In this document: in pieces, positions 48,563 to 55,927 of the stretch | How the letters are laid out: each line of letters begins with the position of its first letter | How positions within the stretch are numbered: position 1 is the first letter of the stretch | DNA from: Pseudomonas sp. G.S.17 | GTDB taxonomy: Bacteria; Pseudomonadota; Gammaproteobacteria; Pseudomonadales; Pseudomonadaceae | Direction of reading: 5' to 3' | DNA: 64,000 nt | NCBI RefSeq assembly: GCF_038096165.1 | Contig: NZ_CP151076.1 | Span: 4,337,501-4,401,500 of the forward strand | The notes under the pieces: model-generated | Told to the model about the DNA's origin: nothing | Databases searched by the model: none | Seen by the model: only the letters and a program-made list of their open reading frames with translations | Made by a program: the position numbers and the translations under genes

Positions 48563-48918
48563 TTTTTTTCCGCCGTCACTGGCGGGTTATTGGCCCGATT
48601 GATCGCCGCGAACAGCGCCACGGTCAGTTCGGCACAGAGCTCACCGCGACCCTCTTCCGCCTTACCCAAGACATCGTCCACGGAGAAGATCTGCTCGCCA
48701 TCTTGGTTGCAGATGTAGCCAGCGATTCGGCCGGCTACGGCATCCTGATTTTCGTGGATGCCTTTCCATTCCTGGGTCACGGTGGTGTAAGAAGCCGGAC
48801 GGACGTAAACCGCAGCCTTATTTACTTTGCCGCCCGACTCCCACGTGATTTCTTGTTTCATCGGGGCTTCAGCAAAGGCGCCCGCCGCGATGAGTGAAGC
48901 AATGGTCAAGTTCGCCAT
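48484..48918 (-). CDS. Tail assembly chaperone (G part)
   Basis: 144 residues, the unshifted product. MANLTIASLIAAGAFAEAPM starts it; residues 23-110 are a tail-chaperone domain (VYVRPASYTTVTQEWKG). After Glu117 the sequence becomes a Ser/Pro/Lys-rich tail (SPKSSGTKSSSPESAAEPSP) of the kind seen past a frameshift site. Stop TGA at 48484. It follows the tail tube gene by 2 bases and precedes the tape measure, the usual place for gpG/gpGT. Confidence 0.85.
   Translation of the reverse strand: MANLTIASLIAAGAFAEAPMKQEITWESGGKVNKAAVYVRPASYTTVTQEWKGIHENQDAVAGRIAGYICNQDGEQIFSVDDVLGKAEEGRGELCAELTVALFAAINRANNPPVTAEKKSPKSSGTKSSSPESAAEPSPKPSET
48561..48570 (-). promoter_or_regulatory. Slippery site for -1 ribosomal frameshift
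   Basis: On the minus strand GAAAAAAAGT contains A AAA AAG, a classical X XXY YYZ heptamer, with the zero-frame codons GAA AAA AAG (residues 117-119). Slipping one base back gives AAA AAA GTC and enters the conserved extension. Confidence 0.85.
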
Positions 48919-48920
48919 GT

Positions 48921-49640
48921 TTAAGCAACCTTCGCGATGAGCATTGGGTCGCCAGAAATCTGGATGCCCACGGTGGATTTAACAACGTCGTTCTGCGCGA
49001 AGCTGAACGGGTAGCTGTTCATGAAGCCCCGGAAAGTGATCCAGGTGCGAGTGGATGGCAGGTCGAAGTCGCCAGCAACCGAAACCACGGACGTAGCTGT
49101 CGCGCCAGTGCCATCGCCACCCGTCAAAGCGACAGTCGGGGCCGACGTGTAGCCGGTGCCTGCGCTGGTGATGTTGAAACCGGTAACCACACCACCAGCG
49201 ACCGTTGCAGTTGCTGTTGCACCAGTACCGCCGCCGCCAGTCAAGGCCACAGTGGGAGCGGTCGTGTAACCGGTGCCCGCACTGGTGAGGCTGAGCGCCG
49301 CGATCTGGCCAGCAACGCCAACAGTTGGTGGAATGCCGACACCATCAACACGACCGTCAGACCAGCCAACAGCCCAGTTCATTTTCAAGCCCAGGCGTTT
49401 GATTTCGTGCAAACGGACGTGAACCGGGTCGCGCGAATCAGTGTTGATACCGAAGCTACCGGTGCCGGGAGTGGCCAGGCCTGCTTCGTACTCGCGAGCA
49501 TCGTCACCCAGGCAGGTCGTTTCGATCTGATCCAGCGTCGAGTCGATGCCGTCAATCGACGTTACACAGCTGACGAAAATCACGTTGCCGAGGACCGGGT
49601 CGATGCCGTACAGGTCCGTACCTTGCGTTTTGATACTCAA
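48921..49640 (-). CDS. Major tail tube protein
   Basis: 239 residues. TTG at 49640 gives [19 protein letters not shown], matching the usual start of siphovirus tail tube proteins, and has GAGGAG six bases ahead; an ATG at 49670 is in frame but would cover that site. Residues about 117-190 hold two copies of a 38-residue Gly/Thr-rich unit ([17 protein letters not shown] and [17 protein letters not shown]) inserted in the tube domain, which otherwise resumes at [19 protein letters not shown]. Confidence 0.85.
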   Translation of the reverse strand: MSIKTQGTDLYGIDPVLGNVIFVSCVTSIDGIDSTLDQIETTCLGDDAREYEAGLATPGTGSFGINTDSRDPVHVRLHEIKRLGLKMNWAVGWSDGRVDGVGIPPTVGVAGQIAALSLTSAGTGYTTAPTVALTGGGGTGATATATVAGGVVTGFNITSAGTGYTSAPTVALTGGDGTGATATSVVSVAGDFDLPSTRTWITFRGFMNSYPFSFAQNDVVKSTVGIQISGDPMLIAKVA

Positions 49641-49683
49641 TGTAAACTCCTCGACTTCACTGGAAGTCATTTCTTGCGGACAT

Positions 49684-49706
49684 AAAAAAACCCGCTGAAG
49701 GGCGGG
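49684..49706 (-). terminator. Terminator upstream of the tail tube gene
   Basis: On the minus strand CCCGC/GCGGG with loop CCTTCA and T7. It lies between the DUF3168 and tail tube genes. Confidence 0.82.
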
Positions 49707-49733
49707 CTCTTGATGATTCAGAGATATTTGGTG

Positions 49734-50099
49734 CTATCGGCTGACAATCCAGTCGATGTCAAAGCTGCTGCGATAACTCATCGTGACGGGGTCGCGTGAC
49801 TCTCCGTTGTAGCCCGTGATCGTGCATTCCAGTTCAATGGCGCGCTGGATCGCGGTAGCGACCTCTCTTGCAGACTGCGCGGTCAATGCATACACATCGA
49901 CCTGAAGCGCGTGACCGTCCATATCAGGGCGGCCGCTGAGCACGTTCTCTGGCGATCCGCCGATGCTTTGCCAAACCACGTAGGGCTTGACGACCTTGTC
50001 CGGAGCCAGTCCGAACAGATAGATGCGTGTAGTGCCGGTGCCCAGCAATGCAGTGACGGCCTGATCTGCGGAGCAAACCGCGAAGAGTGGCGGGTACAT
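49734..50099 (-). CDS. DUF3168 tail completion protein
   Basis: 121 residues, DUF3168 family (PPLFAVCSADQAVTALLG, IYLFGLAPDKVVKPYVVWQ, LQVDVYALTAQSAREVA), equivalent in position to the tail terminator of SPP1/HK97-type phages that joins the tail tube to the connector. ATG 50099 overlaps the stop of the gp10-like gene (ATGA). Confidence 0.85.
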   Translation of the reverse strand: MYPPLFAVCSADQAVTALLGTGTTRIYLFGLAPDKVVKPYVVWQSIGGSPENVLSGRPDMDGHALQVDVYALTAQSAREVATAIQRAIELECTITGYNGESRDPVTMSYRSSFDIDWIVSR

Positions 50100-50542
50100 C
50101 AATTCACCCCCAGCTTAATCAGCTGAAACTTGGCCGAGCTCAGGAACTCCTTGAAGACCGCCTCCTTGTTGTTCGCCAGCGCAGGCCGCATGAATGGCCG
50201 TGCGCGTGTTTTCTCGGTGCCGAGCTCAACCCACCACCAATAGAACGTGTTGCCGCCACCCTGCCCGCGCTTTTTCTTCCGAACGCCGACGGACACAACA
50301 ACTGCGCCCATCTCTTCACCGATCTTCTTGCGCTCGATCAGCGCAATGTTGGCCGGGATGTAATTCGGGGTTGTCGGGTCGTCCACCCGAGCGGCGCGGT
50401 CCTTCGCATCGATCAGCACAATGTCCATCGCATCTTTCGCGGCAGGCAGGGCCACTTTGTTCCGCATCCCTTCCGAGAGCTCCTTGAACTTGGCTGACAG
50501 CTCATCGGCACCCTTGAGCTTGAACTGAATCCGATCACTCAT
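50099..50542 (-). CDS. HK97 gp10-like head-tail protein
   Basis: 147 residues of the HK97 gp10 family: KGADELSAKFKELSEGMRNK at the start, and FYWWWVELGTEKTRARPFMR, the conserved WVEFGT...ARPFMRPA signature. It is a minor head-tail or neck component. Overlaps its neighbours on both sides, showing coupled translation. Confidence 0.88.
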   Translation of the reverse strand: MSDRIQFKLKGADELSAKFKELSEGMRNKVALPAAKDAMDIVLIDAKDRAARVDDPTTPNYIPANIALIERKKIGEEMGAVVVSVGVRKKKRGQGGGNTFYWWWVELGTEKTRARPFMRPALANNKEAVFKEFLSSAKFQLIKLGVN

Positions 50543-50876
50543 CGAGCACCCCCGCAGCGACCATTAGCGTTAGATACTCCAGACCGGATTCACGATCTGG
50601 CAGCGGATCACCTTTGATCACATAGACGACCCCGCGATGGATCACGCGCATGGCGGAATTTATTCCGGGGCGGGCTCTTATGAGGACCCGGGCGACTATC
50701 TCGGACTGGACTGCCTGGGCTGCAATCAAGTCGCGCGAGCTTAGGGGCTCTACTGACGCCCAAACCTCGACCAGACTCACCCATACGTCGATCATCTCGC
50801 CGGTTTGCTGGTCCTGGACCGGCTCAGACTTTTGAATATTAATTCTGTGGCGCAGGCGACCTGCTCGCAAGCTCAT
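50535..50876 (-). CDS. Head closure (head-tail adaptor) protein
   Basis: 113 residues, SPP1 gp16-like fold family: AGRLRHRINIQKSEPVQDQQ, WVSLVEVWASVEPLSSRDL, and VIHRGVVYVIKG. It closes the portal after DNA packaging in related phages. It overlaps the next gene by 8 bases and the previous by 4. Confidence 0.88.
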   Translation of the reverse strand: MSLRAGRLRHRINIQKSEPVQDQQTGEMIDVWVSLVEVWASVEPLSSRDLIAAQAVQSEIVARVLIRARPGINSAMRVIHRGVVYVIKGDPLPDRESGLEYLTLMVAAGVLDE

Positions 50877-51196
50877 GCGAAAGCCGGATCGCGCAGCGGA
50901 TACAGCAGGGCTGTGACGGGCTTCGGCAGATAACCTTGCTCGAAGGCACCATCGGCGTTTTCGTCGCGATCTTTGTACAAATAGCCAAGCATCAGCATGG
51001 TTGCCGCTTTCACCTCGAACGGGACCATATCCGCGATCACAGCTCCATCAGCATCGAAATATATATCTGCAGCCGACTTAAGGTAGTTTCGGACGGTACC
51101 GCTCGCAGCGTGCGTTTTTAGCGTGATGTCGCTGTCGTCTGACTCATCGTCGACGCGCAGGTGACGCTTGGCCTCTTCCAGGGTAATGAGCATCAT
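50873..51196 (-). CDS. Head-tail connector protein, HK97 gp6-like
   Basis: 107 residues. MLITLEEAKRHLRVDDESDD is the characteristic start of gp6-like adaptors, which form a ring under the portal; FEVKAATMLMLGYLYKDRDE follows. Two consecutive ATGs (51196 and 51193) are possible starts; the second overlaps the previous stop codon. Confidence 0.88.
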   Translation of the reverse strand: MMLITLEEAKRHLRVDDESDDSDITLKTHAASGTVRNYLKSAADIYFDADGAVIADMVPFEVKAATMLMLGYLYKDRDENADGAFEQGYLPKPVTALLYPLRDPAFA

Positions 51197-52143
51197 TTGA
51201 TCGATACTCCCTTGGTCAAGTCCTTTCCGTTGATACCGTCTTTTCCGTCGCGGCCTTTTTTGACCGCCAGGCGCCAGCCCTTACTTCCAGTTTCGCCAGG
51301 CTTGTCGCTGGTCGGCTCATCGCAATGCCAAAGGCTGCCTGCCCAAGTAACGGTGTCACCAGGTGCATGATCACCACCGCCGAACACGCCGCGGTAAATC
51401 ATCAATGGGAAGGTAAGGCTTTTCTCTTCAGTCCTACCGCTGGACAAAGTCGCTACAGCCTTGAAGGAGCGATCACCGCTCTGCTCAATACCAATGGAGG
51501 CCACTCCCTCAACGATGCATTCCCAACCCTTCAGACCTACGGTCGCTTCGTAGCTGCGCCACAAGCCTCCAAGATGCTTGGCGTAGGTCCCGCGCGGATA
51601 GCACTTCGCGATATCGACCGCTGGCAGAATTTCGATGTGAGCTGCATCCCGTCCCGGCTCGCCATCTTTGGGGAGCGACATGGCCTGCATGCATTTGGAT
51701 ACCGCATCATCGACAAGCGCTTGCACTTCTTCAGCCGTAACGCTTTCCCCGTCCTTAGCTGCTGGGAGGTCAGCAATAGCCTTTTCTAGAGCGTCAGTGA
51801 TGCCGGGAAGGACATCCTCGACCGTGACCGACTTACCGTCTTTAGGCGCAGGCAGTTCTGCTACCGCTGCTTCTACCAGTTGCCGGACGTACTCAGGATC
51901 AGCGTCCTTCCCTGGCTCGCCGTCTTTCGGCTTTTCAATCAGTGCCGAAGCCGCCCGCGCGACCTCGTCGATGTCGGTCAGGACACCCTCAAGGCTTTTC
52001 GATACGGCCGAGCGCAGGCTCTCGTCACGCGCATCCAGGTCTTTTTTCAAGTCACTGCGAAACGCCGAGAGCGCCTTGTCTACAAATCCGCGCAGCACTG
52101 GTGCCAGCGCTTTCGCTTGGGCTTCAAGCTCGCGAATGTTCAA
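51193..52143 (-). CDS. Collagen-like virion protein with carbohydrate-binding-like end
   Basis: 316 residues. The N-terminal 70 residues are helical; residues about 70-175 contain repeats of PKDG type (EKPKDGEPGKDADPE, PAPKDGKSVTVEDVLPGI, PAAKDGESVTAEEVQALV), and the C-terminus has a beta domain with Trp pairs (TVTWAGSLWHCDEPTSDKPG, KGWRLAVKKGRDGKDG) similar to small chitin/cellulose-binding modules. It lies between portal and connector genes, so it may be a head fibre or decoration. Overlaps the portal gene by 20 bases. Confidence 0.68.
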   Translation of the reverse strand: MNIRELEAQAKALAPVLRGFVDKALSAFRSDLKKDLDARDESLRSAVSKSLEGVLTDIDEVARAASALIEKPKDGEPGKDADPEYVRQLVEAAVAELPAPKDGKSVTVEDVLPGITDALEKAIADLPAAKDGESVTAEEVQALVDDAVSKCMQAMSLPKDGEPGRDAAHIEILPAVDIAKCYPRGTYAKHLGGLWRSYEATVGLKGWECIVEGVASIGIEQSGDRSFKAVATLSSGRTEEKSLTFPLMIYRGVFGGGDHAPGDTVTWAGSLWHCDEPTSDKPGETGSKGWRLAVKKGRDGKDGINGKDLTKGVSIK

Positions 52144-53497
52144 TGGTCAGCTCCTTTTCAATGAACAGCGCCAACATTCTGGCCTGATCTTCAATATCTT
52201 TTTCTGCCGGTTCAGGCGCAGCGGTGGCCGCCTGAGTTGCGGAAGAGGGAGTAGCCGGTTTCGAGAACGGATCGTCTTGGTCACGCTTCATCAGCGCTTC
52301 AAGACTGAAGTTCTGCTGCTGGGAAAATACCGAGTCCCCGCCAGCTACCGGCTTTAGGTTCAGACGGCGGCGCGCTTCGTTGGGCGCCATCAGGCAGCCA
52401 CCAACCGCTGCCTTGAGCGTTTCCACCAAGCTGCCCATATCCATCCGAAGCAGTCCATCGAGGTCCAGTTCGACGCCGTAGTTCGCTGGGAGAGCCAAGC
52501 CTTCATCCAGGCAGGCTTCCATTTCTTCAATCATGCTTTGCAGGCAGTCGTCGTAATAGATCTGGTTCAGATCCGAGACCTTCTGGCCCGCCGGAATCGC
52601 GCCCATACCTACCTTGAATGGCGGGACATGGAACGTGGAACACACGACCTCGGCCGTCATCCGCAGCTGTTCGATCATCTGCGAGTCAACCGCGGTCATG
52701 CGCATGGCTTCGAACTTCAGGCCATCACCCACCACCGCCACCTTGCCGGAGTTTTCCCCGGTGTAGCCGACCTCCCAGTGAGCCTTCAGGCGCTGAGCCG
52801 TGTCTTCTGAGATCGCACCCGGCGCGGTGAGTATCCCTCCCGGTTTGGCGCCATTACCGAAGAACTGAGCCGAGTCGTTTTGGATTTTCAGCCCCTGACT
52901 CGCTGCCAGGCCGCACGCATACAGCGGCGAAATACCCACCAGTGGATGAAACAGACAGTTCATCCGATCATGGATGATCTCGCTTGCTGGGACCGTCAGT
53001 CCCTCACTGCCAATGCCGTTCAAATCGTCGGCATTCAGGCGGTAGTAGATATCGCCCGAAGGAGTGACCAGGACAGTGACCTGGCATGGGTCCAAGATGT
53101 ACAGCCTGACAACCACTCCACGATTATCGCGTTCTTTCAACAGGTACGTGTTGCCGGTGGAGAGTTTCGACATCACCCACCACTGCTTGAACTGGATGTG
53201 GTTCTGATACCGATTCGGTTTTTTCAGAACCGGACTGAACGCCGGACTGGTGATTTCGGACCAGATGCCACCGCCATCCAACTCGACAAGCCTGGGACGA
53301 AGTTTTCCAACGTCGGCCGCGATAAGAGTGATACACGCATAGACAGCGTGATAGGCCAATACCGTTTCGGCCTTCCACTCATCATTTTTCTGCCAGGCAC
53401 CCGCATAGGGCTCCCGGATAATAGGAAACCAGCCACCATTTCGGCTATCCACGGGCGCCGGTACTGCACGCTTTAACTCAAAGCCGAAAAGGCGCAT
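52124..53497 (-). CDS. Portal protein, HK97 family
   Basis: 457 residues. HK97-type portal features include YAGAWQKNDEWKAETVLAYH, LLKERDNRGVVVRLYILDPC, and CSTFHVPPFKVGMGAIPAGQ. It forms the dodecameric DNA channel of the capsid vertex. The C-terminal 60 residues are Ala/Glu-rich. In this phage it comes after the capsid gene, not before it. Confidence 0.92.
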   Translation of the reverse strand: MRLFGFELKRAVPAPVDSRNGGWFPIIREPYAGAWQKNDEWKAETVLAYHAVYACITLIAADVGKLRPRLVELDGGGIWSEITSPAFSPVLKKPNRYQNHIQFKQWWVMSKLSTGNTYLLKERDNRGVVVRLYILDPCQVTVLVTPSGDIYYRLNADDLNGIGSEGLTVPASEIIHDRMNCLFHPLVGISPLYACGLAASQGLKIQNDSAQFFGNGAKPGGILTAPGAISEDTAQRLKAHWEVGYTGENSGKVAVVGDGLKFEAMRMTAVDSQMIEQLRMTAEVVCSTFHVPPFKVGMGAIPAGQKVSDLNQIYYDDCLQSMIEEMEACLDEGLALPANYGVELDLDGLLRMDMGSLVETLKAAVGGCLMAPNEARRRLNLKPVAGGDSVFSQQQNFSLEALMKRDQDDPFSKPATPSSATQAATAAPEPAEKDIEDQARMLALFIEKELTIEHSRA

Positions 53498-53500
53498 GGG

Positions 53501-53833
53501 TCACTCCTGTTGTTTGCCGGCCAGCTCAATCGCGGCATCGACATCGGACTTGGTGACTCGGCCGTCCTTGCCGGTACCGAAGATACTTTCAACCACCAGC
53601 CCCGCGTCTTCGGCGGCCTTGCGGACGGCAGCCGAGATAAGCTGCGAATCCTCCGGCGCCTGGGCTGCGCCACCAGGCCCGGGAACCATATCCCGGCGAA
53701 GGTAACCTTCCGGTGCGGAAACCTTGCCAATGGCAACCAAGACCCGAGCATCGCGCCGCGAAACCTTGAATGATTCCCCTACCGCGCGGCCTTGGTAGGA
53801 CTTTCCAATAACTGCAACTTCAACTTTTTCCAC
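53501..53833 (-). CDS. Small head-module protein with E3-binding-like domain
   Basis: 110 residues. The first 45 are beta-rich and include SRRDARVLVAIGKVSAPEG. Residues about 66-105 (AAVRKAAEDAG, then SIFGTGKDGRVTKSDVDAAI) match the peripheral-subunit-binding domain of 2-oxoacid dehydrogenase E2 proteins, a two-helix unit with the GTGxxGRxTKxDV signature. No lipoyl or acyltransferase domain is present. It lies between portal and capsid genes and so may be a head accessory protein. Confidence 0.65.
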   Translation of the reverse strand: MEKVEVAVIGKSYQGRAVGESFKVSRRDARVLVAIGKVSAPEGYLRRDMVPGPGGAAQAPEDSQLISAAVRKAAEDAGLVVESIFGTGKDGRVTKSDVDAAIELAGKQQE

Positions 53834-53911
53834 GGTGCATCTCCACGTCGATGGCGTTCATCAGAGCAGGCAGCGCGACCCCAATACATCAAGGCCGCAA
53901 CGGAGAGCGCA

Positions 53912-55867
53912 TCAGCTGCCGTAGGCGGCGCCACTGATGTAACCAACAGCCTGAGGGCGGCGCTTACGCCAAGTGATCATGCGTTCGGCGCGGATACCGA
54001 CCAGATTGTTCTGCCACAAGCTGGTCAGTACGGTCGTAGCCGTGGTCGGATTGTCAGGGGTCGAATTCATCTGCAGCGATGCTTCGCGGCTGACATCAAT
54101 GGTCACACCACCTTCGTCTGCTAGGAGGATTTCGCTTTGCTTGACCAGCACGATGATCGAAGTAGCTGGAGCGTCGGCAACCCCCGGAGTGGTAGGAACG
54201 GTTTCGGACACAACAACGGGCAGGCCCATCCAGGTGCCGCCAGTCGCGCCCAGGCCTGGAAACTCAGACTGGCCCAGCGCGTTCTGCATCATGCCGATGG
54301 ACATGGCCATAGTCGCGGTCATCACCCAGGCAGCATCTGCAACGCTGAGGTTGGCCGAGATGAATTGGGAGAACAGCGCGCGGGCATCTGCGCGGAGTGC
54401 ATCGGCATCGGTGCCGGAAGCAACGATTGCAACAACACCGTTGGTTACCGAGGCCGGACGAACATCGGCGATTTCCGCGTTCGCAGGATTGATGAACGAG
54501 TCGTCCATGAACTGTGCGATTTGCGAGGTCAGATCGGTGCGGATGATGCCCTCGGCCGCCGGTGTAGAAAGGCGCGCCAACTCATCGGAAATCACCACGA
54601 TTCCCGCCAGTTTGTTGAAGCGCAGCGTGATGTCCGCGAACTTCAGCTCAGAGACCGGCTTCGGTGCGGTTTCGCCGACCCAGTTGACGCTGGAACCCTG
54701 GGTCTGGCCGGGAATGCGGACGTTGAACGGCACTGCACGCAGCCCCGTCAGCTTGCCCACGATGGTTTCAGGGCGCAGCAACTCGATGAACTCGCTCGAC
54801 ATCTGCTGGTACGGGACCAGAGGCGCCGCCCAATCGGAATCGGTCGTGGTGCCAGCGGCCATGGCAGCTTTCAGTACTTCTGCAACTTCCGGGGTGGAGT
54901 CATGCCACTGCTTGGCGATTTCGGCAGCCTGAACCAAGTTACCCTTGGCGCGGCACTGCGCAATGACGTAGCGGGTGAACGCGGTGCCCTTCGGCAGCAC
55001 AGGGGCGGCCTTCACGGTCGCGTGGAACCCCTGGATACGGTTCTGCATACCGGATGCATCCGCAACAGGCTTGGCCGCGGCAATATTTGACTTCTCCATC
55101 ACCGCCAGGCGCTTCAAATGCGCTTCGGTTGCGCCGATCTCTGATTCAAGAGTTTCAAACTCGTCCGATTCAGCAGAATCAAGCGTGCGCCCTTCGGTGC
55201 CTGCTTTTTCCATGATTTCAACCAGGCGAAGGTTTTTAGCTTCCAGCGCTGCTCGGAAGGATTTGATTTGTTCTGCAATGTTCATGTGGCCCTCCTCGGG
55301 CTTCGGAAACTTTAAGGTTTTGGTGATGGGTGCCGAAGCGCCGGCAGGTGTGGCGAGACGCACGACAGGAACCAGCGATTGGCCGGACGCGGCCCGCTGT
55401 TTGCTGTCGATGGATTTGATGGACTGGATGCTGGCATCGGCATTTGCCGGGATGGTCACGGCGGAGAGTTCCAGCCAATCCCACTTAATGAAGCGCCGAC
55501 CCCAAGTGCCGTCGATATTGGCGGACTCAATTGCCGAAAACCCGATGGACAAGCCGCGAACAAGACCAGCCTTGATCGACTGCCAGGCCTCATCGAGACG
55601 ATCCTTGAGCTTGCCCGGTTCGGTGATAGTGGCCAGCTGCACTGACACTTCAATGCCTTTCGCCGTAACCGTGGCCGCGATGACGTGGCCGATAGGCTCG
55701 GCTTGGTTGTGTTGCCACAGGAAAGGAATTGGCAAAGTGAATTGCGCACCCTTTGGCTCGACAATGTCGTCCATGCGATCTGTGGACGGCGTTGTCGCAA
55801 TGCCGGTTATAACGCGCAACTCCTCATCAACCGCCTTGATCTGCAGGACGCTGTAGGCACGATCCAT
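53912..55867 (-). CDS. Prohead protease fused to HK97-fold major capsid protein
   Basis: 651 residues. Residues 1-about 160 are the prohead protease (PFLWQHNQAEPIGHV with the His, GLVRGLSIGFSA with the Ser of the U35 family). Residues from about 195 on are scaffold-like delta domain (MNIAEQIKSFRAALEAKNLR, coiled coil to about 260) and HK97-fold capsid (SDWAAPLVPYQQMSSEFIEL, VNWVGETAPKPVSELKF, TWMGLPVVVSETVP). In many phages these are two genes. An internal ATG at 55285 with a strong ribosome site could yield free capsid protein. Confidence 0.9.
   Translation of the reverse strand: MDRAYSVLQIKAVDEELRVITGIATTPSTDRMDDIVEPKGAQFTLPIPFLWQHNQAEPIGHVIAATVTAKGIEVSVQLATITEPGKLKDRLDEAWQSIKAGLVRGLSIGFSAIESANIDGTWGRRFIKWDWLELSAVTIPANADASIQSIKSIDSKQRAASGQSLVPVVRLATPAGASAPITKTLKFPKPEEGHMNIAEQIKSFRAALEAKNLRLVEIMEKAGTEGRTLDSAESDEFETLESEIGATEAHLKRLAVMEKSNIAAAKPVADASGMQNRIQGFHATVKAAPVLPKGTAFTRYVIAQCRAKGNLVQAAEIAKQWHDSTPEVAEVLKAAMAAGTTTDSDWAAPLVPYQQMSSEFIELLRPETIVGKLTGLRAVPFNVRIPGQTQGSSVNWVGETAPKPVSELKFADITLRFNKLAGIVVISDELARLSTPAAEGIIRTDLTSQIAQFMDDSFINPANAEIADVRPASVTNGVVAIVASGTDADALRADARALFSQFISANLSVADAAWVMTATMAMSIGMMQNALGQSEFPGLGATGGTWMGLPVVVSETVPTTPGVADAPATSIIVLVKQSEILLADEGGVTIDVSREASLQMNSTPDNPTTATTVLTSLWQNNLVGIRAERMITWRKRRPQAVGYISGAAYGS
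55283..55300 (-). promoter_or_regulatory. Internal ribosome-binding site and start in the protease-capsid gene
   Basis: GAGGAGG lies 5 bases ahead of the in-frame ATG at 55285 (residue 195, MNIAEQIKSF). This is exactly where a separate capsid gene would begin. Confidence 0.65.
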
Positions 55868-55886
55868 TTTTTGGTTCTCCAGAAAA

Positions 55887-55910
55887 GCAAAAACCCGCGC
55901 TTGGCGGGTT
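55887..55910 (-). terminator. Hairpin terminator between terL and the capsid gene
   Basis: AACCCGC at 55892-55898 pairs with GCGGGTT at 55904-55910 and T5 follows on the minus strand. It is short and may be partial. Confidence 0.65.
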
Positions 55911-55927
55911 GACGTTGCAGCGCATGG

